Assembly (NCBI GenBank): GCA_963812795.1
Contig: CAWEWG010000017.1
Coordinates: 186,001-250,000, forward strand
DNA from: Hyphomicrobium_A sp963812795
GTDB taxonomy: Bacteria; Pseudomonadota; Alphaproteobacteria; Rhizobiales; Hyphomicrobiaceae
Length of the DNA: 64,000 bases
Reading direction: 5' to 3'
This document shows, in pieces, positions 26,020 to 35,118 of this stretch. Position 1 is the first letter of the stretch, and every line of letters starts with the position of its first letter. A model generated the notes under the pieces. It did not search any database. It was not told where the DNA came from and worked only from the letters and a program-made list of their open reading frames with translations. Made by a program: the position numbers and the translations under genes.

Positions 26020-26322
26020 GGCGTCTCCTTGTAGCGCCCATACGCACGCACTCGACTTCCTCCGTGTACCGCGGGCTTGGAGCTTCGCTGATTTGCCCCT
26101 GAGGTGGCTACACAATTCGTCCGCGGCGCGGCGAACTCGTCTCGCACTTGCGAGCTGCCGATGCGTGCTTCGCTGCCGCACGAATCAGGATTTGCACATC
26201 AAAATCGTGTCGGCGAGGCCGTCCGGGCCGCGCAACCTGTTGGCGCCGCCGCAAATCAGATAGCCGGAGGGATGCGCTGCGAGGAACGGCTCGACCGTGA
26301 GCAGCCGATGGGAGGCGGGTCC

Positions 26323-26667
26323 ATGTTGGCGACCAATCGATTGACCTGGTACGTGATCGGCATCCTCGGATCGCTGATGCTGGCCGGTTGCGCCACCGAC
26401 ACTTTGAGGACTGGCGCGGTGCAAAAGCACTACCGCCGCGCCAAGGTCGAGAAGGCCGTCGCCCGCAAGGAGGAGCCGGAGAAGATCGACACCGGCTCCA
26501 TCGAGAAAGCGGCGAACCCGGTCACCTCGCGCGACGATCCGCGCTGGCGGTGGTGCGAGCAGCGCCACATCGACCATCAGGCGGGCAAGGCGCCGGGCGG
26601 CGCCACCGATCTCGCCAAGAAGCTCGAGGACGACCGCGTCTGCGCCGCCGTCTACGAGCGCGGCTAG
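26323..26667 (+). CDS. Small lipoprotein of unknown function
   Basis: This 114-residue protein has a signal peptide and lipobox (YVIGILGSLMLAGC), so the mature form starts at Cys. The mature part is basic at first (KHYRRAKVEKAVARKEEP), then has RWRWCEQRHIDHQAGKAPGG and a second cysteine in DDRVCAAVY, perhaps a disulphide. ATG 26323 follows GGGAGG; ATG 26308 is possible. Longer in-frame starts lack a signal peptide. No domain is recognised. Confidence 0.68.
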   Translation: MLATNRLTWYVIGILGSLMLAGCATDTLRTGAVQKHYRRAKVEKAVARKEEPEKIDTGSIEKAANPVTSRDDPRWRWCEQRHIDHQAGKAPGGATDLAKKLEDDRVCAAVYERG

Positions 26668-26746
26668 CCGCGAGCATATGATGCTCGGTGCCATATTTTG
26701 AGCCAAATGCGTCTTCCACCTCCATGCCCATGCATTGGAGGTGTTC

Positions 26747-27790
26747 ATGGGCCTGCTACGCACGCTGATTGCGGGAGTGCTGCTGACGGTCGCAAGCGTC
26801 GTTTCAGGCGGCCAGTATTCCGAGGCCGCTCCGCGCGCCGACGCGAGCGAGATGGCGGCCTTCTTCCACGATGACCTCGCGCCGTACGGCAAATGGGTCG
26901 ATCACCGCATCTACGGCATCGTCTGGGTTCCCGACAGTGGTACCCCCGACTGGCACCCTTACACTCACGGCCGCTGGGTATGGACCTCCGACTACGGCTG
27001 GTATTGGGATTCGCGCGAGCCATACGGCTGGGCCACCTATCACTACGGCCGCTGGGCGCTCACGTCGGACTACGGTTGGGTATGGGTTCCGGGTTCGGAG
27101 TGGGGACCGGCCTGGGTTGATTGGCGCTACGGCGGCGGTCATGTCGGCTGGGCACCGATGCCACCGGAATGGGGCCCGCGCCACGACGACTATCGCCGTG
27201 CCAAGTCGGGGCCTGAGGCGGAGGCGTGGATATTCGTTTCCGAGCCCAGCTTCGTTGCCGTCGATGTCGGCCGCCATCGCGCACCCCTCGCGGGCAACGC
27301 CGATCTCCTCGTGGCGACGAGCCGCGTCACGAACTATGCAATGGTCGACGGCCGCATCGTCAATCAAAGCATCGAGGTCGGCCGCATAGCTGCTGCTGCC
27401 AACACCAGCATCGCTCCGGCGGCGTTGGTGCCCGCCAATTCAGCTGCCGAACAAGTGGCGGCGGGCGCTAAGGGGACTGTTGCCGTCTATCGGCCAGTTG
27501 TCCTTGGCGGATCGCAACTCGGTGCTCCAGCTACGCTCGAACTCGGGGTGCCAACCGATGATACATCGGTCGACGTTGATCCCGATGCGCTCGCCAAAGC
27601 CAAGCAGAAGCTCGACGCCAAGCCGCTTGCGGGCGAGCATTCGGTCGGTGGCTCGTTCGAAAGCTCATTCGGCGGCACCGTTGGCGCCGACCCCACGCCT
27701 CGCGTTCGATCGAACGGTTCGACGGGCGGTGGCCTGGGCGTATCGGTCCCCGGTGTTGGCGGGCTTGGTGGCGTGGGTATCGGCAGGTAG
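26747..27790 (+). CDS. Secreted DUF6600-like Trp/Tyr-rich repeat protein
   Basis: This 347-residue protein has a signal peptide. It carries a block of aromatic repeats typical of DUF6600: FHDDLAPYGKWVDHRIYG, IVWVPDSGTPDWHPYTHGRW, DYGWYWDSREPYGWATYHYG and DYGWVWVPGSEWGPAWVDWR (about residues 35-140). The C-terminal half is less conserved and ends in a Gly/Val-rich tail (GGLGVSVPGVGGLGGVGIGR). The family is probably exported and envelope-associated; its function is unknown. GGAGG precedes ATG 26747, so the TTG at 26735 is not needed. Confidence 0.78.
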   Translation: MGLLRTLIAGVLLTVASVVSGGQYSEAAPRADASEMAAFFHDDLAPYGKWVDHRIYGIVWVPDSGTPDWHPYTHGRWVWTSDYGWYWDSREPYGWATYHYGRWALTSDYGWVWVPGSEWGPAWVDWRYGGGHVGWAPMPPEWGPRHDDYRRAKSGPEAEAWIFVSEPSFVAVDVGRHRAPLAGNADLLVATSRVTNYAMVDGRIVNQSIEVGRIAAAANTSIAPAALVPANSAAEQVAAGAKGTVAVYRPVVLGGSQLGAPATLELGVPTDDTSVDVDPDALAKAKQKLDAKPLAGEHSVGGSFESSFGGTVGADPTPRVRSNGSTGGGLGVSVPGVGGLGGVGIGR

Positions 27791-27809
27791 GGAACCTGCT
27801 TGCCCGGCT

Positions 27810-28190
27810 TCAGACCGGCGGGGCGGTCAGCAGGAATGCTGCAGTGAGGATTATTACCGCGGCGCTGGCGACCGACAGGACGACTGCGAAGTCTATGGCG
27901 AACGCAACGACCGCATGGACGGCCGCGCGCACCTGCCGGCTGCGGGCGATGGCCATCGTGGCTGAGACAACTCGAACGGTTGTCGATTGGGTGCTGCGGG
28001 CGATGGCGCGCAGCTTGAGAAGGCGCTTGTGCGTCCGGCCTGCGGCCCGACGCGAATATGCCGAGTTGATCTCGTTGATGAAGGCGCGGTTGTTGGTGGC
28101 GTCGCGTTCCAGAAGCGCCGCGACGAGCTCGAGCTGATCGAGCTTGGCGGCGGCATCGGTGCGAAAAGCCTGCTGTCGGTTCGGACGCAT
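27810..28190 (-). CDS. Putative membrane-anchored protein of unknown function
   Basis: This 126-residue protein has a soluble helical N-terminus (AAAKLDQLELVAALLERDA and INEINSAYSRRAAGR) and a C-terminal hydrophobic region of one or two helices (VVAFAIDFAVVLSVASAAVI then LTAAFLL). No strong ribosome site is seen before ATG 28190. It fills a gap between two better-supported genes, and its composition is protein-like, but it resembles no family I know. Confidence 0.5.
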   Translation of the reverse strand: MRPNRQQAFRTDAAAKLDQLELVAALLERDATNNRAFINEINSAYSRRAAGRTHKRLLKLRAIARSTQSTTVRVVSATMAIARSRQVRAAVHAVVAFAIDFAVVLSVASAAVIILTAAFLLTAPPV

Positions 28191-28243
28191 TGCCGGTACC
28201 CACGCTCAACGGACACCGATAGTGAACCTTTGCGCGCGTTCGA

Positions 28244-28549
28244 TCAACGATAGCTTTCGTTGCCGGACCACAGCGCCCGCAGTTTTGAGCGGATCTTTGT
28301 CGCGTCGGCGGCGCCGCCGGCGGCGTCGCGATCGATCTCGGCGACGAGCATGCGAACGCTGGTCATCACCGTCTCCACCCAGCGACCAGCCGCGACGTTG
28401 TCCTGCCCCAGGTCGTGCATGGCGTTGGCGTAGGCGCGATGCGCGACGTCCAGCGCCTCATCACGCGCGCCTGTGGGCAGCGCCGCAATCTTCATCGCCG
28501 TGCGCTGGATGGTGTCGAGCGTCTGTTCGACGAGGGAATGCTTGTTCAT
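28244..28549 (-). CDS. Helical protein of unknown function
   Basis: This 101-residue, all-helical protein begins MNKHSLVEQTLDTIQRTAMK and contains ARDEALDVAHRAYANAMHDL and WVETVMTSVRMLVAEIDRDA. GGAGCG precedes the ATG at good distance. It reads like a small cytoplasmic four-helix protein; no motif assigns a role. It lies upstream of and divergent from the bactofilin gene. Confidence 0.62.
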   Translation of the reverse strand: MNKHSLVEQTLDTIQRTAMKIAALPTGARDEALDVAHRAYANAMHDLGQDNVAAGRWVETVMTSVRMLVAEIDRDAAGGAADATKIRSKLRALWSGNESYR

Positions 28550-28742
28550 TTTCGCGCTCCGTTGATCTGTCGAACGCTGCGGAGCCGGCAGGGCGTTTGT
28601 AAGGCGATCGGGTGGCGTGACGAAGCTCGACTTGGTCTCGACAAAAAATCGCCGCGGATGTGTGTGCCTATGCGCTCAGCGGGGAAACGCACCAAGTCTG
28701 GCCATGCAGTACGCGCTTTTGTAGCGCGCAGGAGGTGACCTC

Positions 28743-29300
28743 GTGTTCAATACCGACGCCAAGAACAACCCGCTTCCGCTCCCGCCCAAGCCCGGCCCCG
28801 CTTCGTTGGGGGCTGCCGCGACGGCGGCGCGAATTTCTCCCTCTCCGTTCGAGAAAGCGGCGTCTGCGCCCAGTGGCACCTCCGTAATCGGCACCGACCT
28901 CACCATTCTCGGCGACCGCATCACCATCATTTCTGCCAATAAGCTGCAGGTCGACGGTGACGTGCGCGGCAACGTGCACGGCAAGCAGGTGGTCATCACC
29001 GAGGAAGGCTCCGTCGTCGGCATGGTCTGCGCCGAGCACATCGAGGTGCGCGGCGGCGTACGCGGCTCCATCCGCGCCGTCAGCGTCAGACTGCAGGCCA
29101 CCGCCCAGGTCGAGGGCGACATCACGCATCAGAAGCTGTCGATCGCCGAAGGCGCCGAGTTCGACGGCCGCGTAAAACTGACAAAGGATGCGAGCGAATT
29201 GATGCCGGTACTCGACGCAGAGGCGATCGAGCGCTCGCGCGCCAACGGCGATGCCGGCCGCTACGAAACACCGGGCCAACTCCGGGATGATGTCGATTAA
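28743..29300 (+). CDS. Bactofilin (polymer-forming cytoskeletal protein)
   Basis: This 185-residue protein contains the bactofilin beta-helix core (about residues 45-140): GTDLTILGDRITIISANKLQ, VDGDVRGNVHGKQVVITEEG, IEVRGGVRGSIRAVSVRL and GDITHQKLSIAEGAEFDG, flanked by a Pro-rich N-terminus and a charged tail. Bactofilins polymerise without nucleotide and scaffold envelope or stalk synthesis in alphaproteobacteria. GTG 28743 is preceded by the strong site AGGAGGTGA. A small gene follows 12 bases later and may be co-transcribed. Confidence 0.92.
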   Translation: MFNTDAKNNPLPLPPKPGPASLGAAATAARISPSPFEKAASAPSGTSVIGTDLTILGDRITIISANKLQVDGDVRGNVHGKQVVITEEGSVVGMVCAEHIEVRGGVRGSIRAVSVRLQATAQVEGDITHQKLSIAEGAEFDGRVKLTKDASELMPVLDAEAIERSRANGDAGRYETPGQLRDDVD

Positions 29301-29312
29301 AGGGGAGAGAAC

Positions 29313-29718
29313 ATGACGACTTTGGCCGAGGCGCTCTCTACTGAGCGGGAGAAAAGACGCCGGGAAGCCGAGGAACTCCACGACGCGCCGGGAGGTGGGC
29401 CGCGCGGTGCTGCAAGCGTTGGCGCAGCGCCTCAACGCCGAGCCACTTCCGACCTGGTTCTTCATTTCCAAGGGCGACGAGATTCTCGTCGCCCACACCA
29501 AAAATGGAGCGGCCAGCCGACAGCACGTCGGATCCTGGGTGGTCGACGGGGATATGCGCCTCGTCCTCGATCAGGAGATGACGGAGTGGATCACGGCGGA
29601 AAGTTGCGCCCGCGTCGTCGACGAGGCGGTGCAGATCACCGCCAGGTTCATCGTCGATGCGGAGGCGCGCAATCTACCGGCCCGCCGGGAGCTCAGCGAG
29701 CTGCCGCGGCGGGTCTAG
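29313..29718 (+). pseudogene. Small protein downstream of bactofilin, one frameshift as read
   Basis: ATG 29313 follows AAGGGGAGAG. The first frame gives MTTLAEALSTEREKRRREAEELHDA, read here only as two stretches around EREKRRREAEE. The sensible protein continues in the next frame: VGRAVLQALAQRLNAEPLP, TWFFISKGDEILVAHTKNG, SWVVDGDMRLVLDQEMTEW. One extra C near 29388-29392 (GCGCCGGGAGG for GCGCGGGAGG) explains the break and would restore 134 residues. No domain is recognised. Its position suggests a bactofilin-associated role, which is only inference. Confidence 0.62.
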
Positions 29719-29766
29719 CGGTAGCCGCACACGTAGGAGCGGAACCGGGGGGCTCGACGCCAAAGC

Positions 29767-29830
29767 GCCGTGCCTTCAAGGCACGGCATTGACGGATAGC
29801 CCACCCCGATGAGGGAAGGGCGTATCCGTC
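29767..29830. terminator. Two adjacent hairpins between convergent genes
   Basis: A perfect palindrome, GCCGTGCCTT-C-AAGGCACGGC (29767-29787), is followed by a second stem, GACGGATA with TATCCGTC (29791-29830), which has an inner GCCC/GGGC pair. They lie between the ends of a plus-strand gene and cspA on the minus strand, so a two-way terminator is plausible. There is no long T-run, so confidence is moderate. Confidence 0.5.
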
Positions 29831-29837
29831 GATGGTG

Positions 29838-30044
29838 TCAGAGCAGCTTCAGGTTGACTGCGGACGCCTTGCCATTGCGGCCCGTCTCGGTCTCGAAGGA
29901 GACCTTCTGATTCTCATTTAGGTTGCTCAGTCCAGCGCGCTCAACGGCGCTGATGTGCACGAACACATCGTTGCCGCCGCCATCCGGCTGAATGAAGCCG
30001 AAGCCTTTTTGCGAGTTGAACCACTTCACGGTGCCCTGAGCCAC
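29838..30044 (-). CDS. Cold shock protein (CspA family)
   Basis: This 68-residue OB-fold protein begins GTVKWFNSQKGFGFIQPDGG, which holds the RNP1 motif KGFGFI. The RNP2 motif DVFVHISAVERAG follows, and it ends GKASAVNLKLL. It binds single-stranded RNA or DNA and acts as an RNA chaperone. The start is GTG at 30044 with AGGAC upstream. It lies nine bases after a small gene on the same strand and is probably co-transcribed with it. Confidence 0.95.
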   Translation of the reverse strand: MAQGTVKWFNSQKGFGFIQPDGGGNDVFVHISAVERAGLSNLNENQKVSFETETGRNGKASAVNLKLL

Positions 30045-30053
30045 TTTAAGTCC

Positions 30054-30275
30054 TCACGTTTTCAGTTTTGCGGATACGTTCTTCGCCAGTTCGCGAACCA
30101 GCTCCTTGTCGAGCAGAGCAGGCTTGCGGTCAATGGGCCGTTCGGGCTCAATCGCCGTCGGGTCGCCGACGGCGATGGGGTCGCTGGCCGGAAAAGTCTG
30201 CCTCAGGGCCGTGTCGAGCTCCTGTTCCAACTCTTCCTTCGAAAGATGCTCCGGCGTCTTGGCTTGCTCGTGCAT
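30054..30275 (-). CDS. Small acidic protein of unknown function upstream of csp
   Basis: This 73-residue protein reads MHEQAKTPEHLSKEELEQEL, then TALRQTFPASDPIAVGDP, and a basic C-terminus. The TFPASDPIAV segment recurs, from memory, in many small Rhizobiales proteins of unknown role. GGAGGC lies just before the ATG. The close spacing to the cold shock gene suggests one operon and possible stress-linked expression. Confidence 0.68.
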   Translation of the reverse strand: MHEQAKTPEHLSKEELEQELDTALRQTFPASDPIAVGDPTAIEPERPIDRKPALLDKELVRELAKNVSAKLKT

Positions 30276-30378
30276 GTTAGCCTCCGCTTAGGCATTTAGA
30301 ACGCCGAGTTGCTTTGACCGTTCCAGATTTTTCCCGCGAGCCGGCCGCGAGCTAGGCCTGATTTTACTGTCAGAAGGT

Positions 30379-30454
<76 letters not shown>

Positions 30455-30620
30455 AGATACGGCGAAAGGGCGACACTATGGGCCTGCCGAGCCGTACGGA
30501 GCGGCTTCATTAGGCTGATCGCCCCCAAAACTCAAGTCTCAAATTATCAGCGATTTAGGTAGGCTGGCGACCGTTGCCGAGGCCTTGGAAAACTCAGGCA
30601 TGCCCCGAGGGAAGCGCTGT

Positions 30621-30992
30621 TCAGCGCTCCTCTTCCCCCTCGACCGGACCGATAATTGTGGAAACGTCGCCACCGTCCTCTTCCTCTTCCTCGAGGAATG
30701 TCTCGTCGGCCGCGCCGGGGGCCGCGTCATCGGCCTCCTCGGTCTCGACGTCGGCAATCGCCTCCTCGGCTTCGGCCTCGGCGGGGGCGGGCTCGAACTC
30801 AACTTTCTTCAGCTTGCGCTGAGCCCGCTCCTCTTGCGCAACGGCGGCGGCCGCCGACGGCGAATGAGCAATGGCGTACTTCGATCCGCAGATCGGGCAC
30901 AGGATGGGGTTGCGATTGAGGTCGTAAAAACGGGCGCCGCACTCGCCGTTCTGGCAGGTCCGCTTGGTCCCGCGTTCTTTATTGGTCGCCAT
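30621..30992 (-). CDS. FYDLN-acid family (TIGR02300) zinc-ribbon protein
   Basis: This 123-residue protein has the family core GTKRTCQNGECGARFYDLNR followed by NPILCPICGSKYAI, with four cysteines in two pairs that could hold zinc. A very acidic C-terminal tail follows (for example EEEEEDGGD). The family is conserved in alphaproteobacteria and its function is unknown. I chose MATNKERG at 30992 over the upstream Met at 31037. Confidence 0.93.
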   Translation of the reverse strand: MATNKERGTKRTCQNGECGARFYDLNRNPILCPICGSKYAIAHSPSAAAAVAQEERAQRKLKKVEFEPAPAEAEAEEAIADVETEEADDAAPGAADETFLEEEEEDGGDVSTIIGPVEGEEER

Positions 30993-31183
30993 GAGCCAAC
31001 CTTGTGTGGGGTGAGGGGGTTTTCCGCGATCTGCCACATGGCTCGGGGCTTGTCAAAAACAAAGCTATGCGCGGCCGGCCCGCGTTGATGTGTCGGCGTT
31101 GACAGGGCGCCGACGCGTCGGCTCTATCCCCTCGCAAACCCGAGCCGTGCCGCCTGTATCGGCGGCGCTGGAGCAAGATTCGC

Positions 31184-32536
31184 GTGTCCGCAGCCACCTC
31201 CATCGCCACCCGACCGTTGGTCGCTCATGCGAGCGGCCCGCTGCGCGGGCGCGTGCGCGTACCCGGCGATAAGTCGATCTCGCATCGCGCGCTGATGCTC
31301 GGTGCTTTGGCCACTGGCGTCACGCGGCTCACCGGGCTGCTCGAGGCCGAAGACGTGCTCGACACCGCCAAGGCCCTGCAGGCGCTGGGCGCCCCGATCG
31401 ACAAGGTGGGCAATGCTTGGCACGTCACCGGCCGCGGTGTCGGCGGGCTGCGCCAGCCGTCCGCGCCACTCGATTTCGGCAACTCCGGCACCGGCACGCG
31501 GTTGATGCTCGGCGTCATCGCCGGCCACGACATGACAGTGGAGATAATCGGCGACACCTCGCTCAGTCGCCGGCCGATGGGCCGCGTGCTCACGCCGCTG
31601 CAGCAGATGGGTATGGAAATCGAGGGCGGTCGCGATCGGCTGCCGCTCATTGCGCGCGGGTCGGCCAATCTCGTCCCCATAGAATATGAGCTGCCGGTGC
31701 CTTCGGCGCAGGTCAAAAGCGCGGTGCTGCTTGCCGGCTTGCATGCCGCCGGCGAAACTTCGGTGATCGAGGCTGAGGCTACGCGCGATCACACGGAGCG
31801 CATGCTGCGCCACTTCGGCGCCGAGGTGGGGATCGCGATGAGCGGCGGCAGGACGCGCATCACCGTCAAGGGCGAGGCCGAGCTGCAGGGACGCGACGTC
31901 GCCGTTCCCGCTGACCCGAGCTCGGCGGCATTCCTCGCTGCCGCTGCCGCGCTGGTGGTGGGCTCGGACATCACTCTCGAGGGTGTGCTCGTCAACCCGA
32001 CGCGCGTCGGCTTCTACGAGGTACTGCGCGAGATGGGGGCCGACGTCGCGTTCATGAACGCGCGCGAGCAGGCGGGAGAACCCGTCGCCGACGTCCGCGT
32101 GCGCTACGCCAAGCTCGCCGGCGTGCGTGTCGCGGCGCATCGCGCGCCGAGCATGATCGACGAGTATCCGATCCTCGCCGTCGTCGCCGCCTTCGCCGAT
32201 GGCGAGACGCGCATGGACGGCCTGGCCGAGCTGAAGGTGAAGGAAAGCGATAGGCTGGCGGCCACCATTGCCGGATTGACGGCCAACGGCATCATCGCGC
32301 GCGCCGAAGGAGATACCCTTTCGGTGAGTGGCGCAGGCCAAGTGCGCGGTGGCGGCACTGTCTCAACGCACCTCGACCACCGCATCAGCATGGCTTTTCT
32401 CACCATGGGTCTGGCTAGCCGCGAGCCCGTGACGGTCGACGACACGCGCATGGTGGCCACGAGCTTCCCCGAATTCGTCACGCTGATGCAGGGGCTAGGC
32501 GCACACTTTTCGGAACCGGCAGGACGCGCACGATGA
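31184..32536 (+). CDS. aroA: 3-phosphoshikimate 1-carboxyvinyltransferase (EPSP synthase)
   Basis: This 450-residue enzyme of the shikimate pathway joins shikimate-3-phosphate and PEP. Motifs are RVPGDKSISHRALMLGALA, LDFGNSGTGTRLMLGVIAG, PSAQVKSAVLLAGLHA, PADPSSAAFLAAAAALV and LAELKVKESDRLAATIAGL. The start is GTG 31184. Its end overlaps the cmk ATG by four bases, so the genes are coupled. It is the first gene of a long conserved run ending in folC. Confidence 0.97.
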   Translation: MSAATSIATRPLVAHASGPLRGRVRVPGDKSISHRALMLGALATGVTRLTGLLEAEDVLDTAKALQALGAPIDKVGNAWHVTGRGVGGLRQPSAPLDFGNSGTGTRLMLGVIAGHDMTVEIIGDTSLSRRPMGRVLTPLQQMGMEIEGGRDRLPLIARGSANLVPIEYELPVPSAQVKSAVLLAGLHAAGETSVIEAEATRDHTERMLRHFGAEVGIAMSGGRTRITVKGEAELQGRDVAVPADPSSAAFLAAAAALVVGSDITLEGVLVNPTRVGFYEVLREMGADVAFMNAREQAGEPVADVRVRYAKLAGVRVAAHRAPSMIDEYPILAVVAAFADGETRMDGLAELKVKESDRLAATIAGLTANGIIARAEGDTLSVSGAGQVRGGGTVSTHLDHRISMAFLTMGLASREPVTVDDTRMVATSFPEFVTLMQGLGAHFSEPAGRAR

Positions 32537-33159
32537 TCATTGCCATCGATGGTCCGGCAGCGTCGGGAAAAGGCACTCTCGCCAAGCGCATCGCCGATCA
32601 TTGGCGTCTGCCGTGCCTCGATACGGGCTTGCTTTATCGTGCCGTCGCCCGCGATGTCGCCGTCCGTGGCTATCGCCTCGATGATCCATGGGCGGGGCTG
32701 GTGGTGGCGCGCGGCCTCGATCCCGCCACCCTCGGCGACCAGGGCCTGCGCACGCCGCAGGCCGGCGATGCCGCGTCGATCGTCGCCCGCATTCCGCAGG
32801 TTCGCACCGCTCTGCTGGTCTATCAGCGAGCCTTTGCCGGCACGCCCGGCGGCGCGGTGCTCGACGGCCGCGATATCGGCACCGTCGTCTGCCCCCATGC
32901 CGACGCCAAGATCTACGTCACCGCCCGCACCGAGGTGCGGGCCAAACGCCGTTTTATCGAGTGCCAGGCGCGGGCAGAGCCGGTCACTTTCGAGGATATC
33001 CTGGCCGATATTCAGCGCCGGGACGAGCGCGACGCCTCGCGCGGTAGCGCCCCAATGCGGCCGGCCGCCGACGCCGACTTGCTCGATACCTCGGACTTGG
33101 ATATAGAGGCGGCATTCGACGCCGCTGTCGGATTGATCAAGAGGAAGATCGGCCAATAG
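32533..33159 (+). CDS. cmk: Cytidylate kinase
   Basis: This 208-residue P-loop kinase phosphorylates CMP and dCMP. It begins IIAIDGPAASGKGTLAKRIA, which holds the Walker A motif, then LDTGLLYRAVARDVA and VLDGRDIGTVVCPHADAKI. The usual R-x5-E...QRRDERDASR region is present. The placement between aroA and rpsA is typical. Confidence 0.96.
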   Translation: MIIAIDGPAASGKGTLAKRIADHWRLPCLDTGLLYRAVARDVAVRGYRLDDPWAGLVVARGLDPATLGDQGLRTPQAGDAASIVARIPQVRTALLVYQRAFAGTPGGAVLDGRDIGTVVCPHADAKIYVTARTEVRAKRRFIECQARAEPVTFEDILADIQRRDERDASRGSAPMRPAADADLLDTSDLDIEAAFDAAVGLIKRKIGQ

Positions 33160-33343
33160 GACGCCCGAAACGGGCATCCAATTCCATATTGGCAGGGCAG
33201 AGAGCCCATCACAGCGGACGAACTCAAACACACCGCCGGCAAGGACCGTTCGCGCGCGCTCGTCGTGGCGAAGGTACTCGTGCCGCATCTGACATCGCTA
33301 GGGGCCTCACCGGCCCGATCAACAATTCAGGAGCTATCACCGC

Positions 33344-35083
33344 ATGTCGCAAGCCGCCGTGTCCAAGGACTTCAGCCCCTCGCGCGACGAGTTCGCCGCG
33401 CTGCTCGCCGAAAGTCTCGCCAAGGAGGACCTGTTCGAAGGCAGCGTCGTCAAAGGCAAGATCGTCGGCATCGAGAAGGATCTTGCCGTCATCGACGTGG
33501 GCCTGAAGACCGAAGGCCGCGTGGCGCTGCGTGAGTTTGCCGTCGGCGGCAAGGCCGACCTGAAGATCGGCGATGAGGTCGAGGTTTACCTGGAGCGCGT
33601 CGAGAATGCGCTCGGTGAAGCCGTGCTGTCGCGCGACAAGGCCCGCCGCGAGGAGAGCTGGACCCGCCTCGAGAAGATGTTCGAGAAAAACGAGAAAGTC
33701 TCGGGCGTCATCTTCAACAAGGTCAAGGGCGGCTTCACGGTCGACCTCGACGGCGCCGTCGCCTTCCTTCCTGGCTCGCAGGTCGACATCCGCCCCGTGC
33801 GCGACATCGGCCCGCTGATGCATCAGCCGCAGTCCTTCCAGATCCTCAAGATGGACCGTCGCCGCGGTAACATCGTCGTCTCGCGCCGCTCGGTGCTCGA
33901 GGAGACGCGCGCCGAGCAGCGCGCCGACATCGTCGCCCGCCTCGAGGAGGGCCAGGTGATCGACGGTCTCGTCAAGAACATCACCGACTACGGCGCCTTC
34001 ATTGACCTCGGCGGCATCGACGGCCTGCTGCACGTCACCGACATGGCCTGGCGCCGCGTCAACCACCCCTCGGAGATCCTCAACGTCGGCGACACGGTGA
34101 AGGTGCAGATCATCCGCATCAATCCCGAGACGCAGCGCATCTCGCTCGGCATGAAACAGCTGCAAGCCGATCCGTGGCAGTCGATCGAGGCCAAGTATCC
34201 GGTGGGCGCCCGCGTCAAGGGCACGGTGACGAACATCGCCGACTACGGCGCCTTCGTCGAGCTGGAGCCGGGCGTCGAAGGCCTGATCCACGTCTCGGAG
34301 ATGAGCTGGACCAAAAAGAACATCCACCCCGGCAAGATCGTCTCGACCAGCCAGCAGGTGGAAGTTCAGGTGCTCGAGGTGGACGCCAACAAGCGCCGCA
34401 TCTCGCTCGGCCTCAAGCAGACCCAGGACAATCCGTGGGAGTCGTTCCTCGCCGTGCATCCCAAGGGTACCGAGGTCGAGGGTCCGATCCGCAACATCAC
34501 CGAGTTCGGGCTGTTCATCGGTCTCGATGGCGGCGTCGATGGCATGGTGCATCTGTCGGACCTCGATTGGTCGAAGCCCGGCGATGAGGTGATCAAGGAC
34601 TACAAGAAGGGCGACAACGTCAAAGCCGTGGTGCTCGACGTCGACAGCGCCAAGGAGCGCATCTCGCTCGGCATCAAGCAGCTCGGCGGCGATCCGATCG
34701 ACACGCTGGCGAAGTACAAGAAGGGCGATACCGTCACCTGCAACGTCGTGGCTGTGCAGGAGAACGGCATCGAGGTGAAGACCGCCGACGGCGAGCTCAC
34801 CGCCTTCATCAAGCGCTCCGACTTGTCGCGCGACCGCTCCGAGCAGCGCCCCGAGCGCTTCAACGTGGGCGACAAGGTCGACGCCTTCGTCACCAGTGCC
34901 GACAAGGCCGCCCGCCGTCTGTCGCTGTCGATCAAGGCCCTGGAGATCGCCGAGGAGAAGCAGGCCGTGGCCCAGTATGGGTCGACGGACTCGGGTGCTT
35001 CGCTGGGCGACATCTTCAAGGCCGCCATCCGCAAGCGCGAGAACGACGACGCCGAGGACGAGAAGACGGACGACAAGGAATAA
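33344..35083 (+). CDS. rpsA: 30S ribosomal protein S1
   Basis: This 579-residue protein consists of six S1 (OB-fold) repeats, each visible by recurring phrases such as GTVTNIADYGAFVELEPG, GLIHVSEMSWTKK and RISLGMKQLQADPW. It binds mRNA leaders and the ribosome to start translation. The start ATG 33344 fits the N-terminal domain, and 184 bases separate it from cmk, room for its own promoter and an autoregulated leader. The length is normal and the acidic tail DDAEDEKTDDKE is intact. Confidence 0.97.
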   Translation: MSQAAVSKDFSPSRDEFAALLAESLAKEDLFEGSVVKGKIVGIEKDLAVIDVGLKTEGRVALREFAVGGKADLKIGDEVEVYLERVENALGEAVLSRDKARREESWTRLEKMFEKNEKVSGVIFNKVKGGFTVDLDGAVAFLPGSQVDIRPVRDIGPLMHQPQSFQILKMDRRRGNIVVSRRSVLEETRAEQRADIVARLEEGQVIDGLVKNITDYGAFIDLGGIDGLLHVTDMAWRRVNHPSEILNVGDTVKVQIIRINPETQRISLGMKQLQADPWQSIEAKYPVGARVKGTVTNIADYGAFVELEPGVEGLIHVSEMSWTKKNIHPGKIVSTSQQVEVQVLEVDANKRRISLGLKQTQDNPWESFLAVHPKGTEVEGPIRNITEFGLFIGLDGGVDGMVHLSDLDWSKPGDEVIKDYKKGDNVKAVVLDVDSAKERISLGIKQLGGDPIDTLAKYKKGDTVTCNVVAVQENGIEVKTADGELTAFIKRSDLSRDRSEQRPERFNVGDKVDAFVTSADKAARRLSLSIKALEIAEEKQAVAQYGSTDSGASLGDIFKAAIRKRENDDAEDEKTDDKE

Positions 35084-35118
35084 GCCGCGGGCTTATGTCG
35101 GCGGTCACGACAACTCAG

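Noticed and set aside
25905..26110. A longer protein reading through the 40-residue membrane protein start
   Set aside because: The extra 54 residues are Arg/Ser-rich and lie upstream of a perfect ribosome site for the short form.
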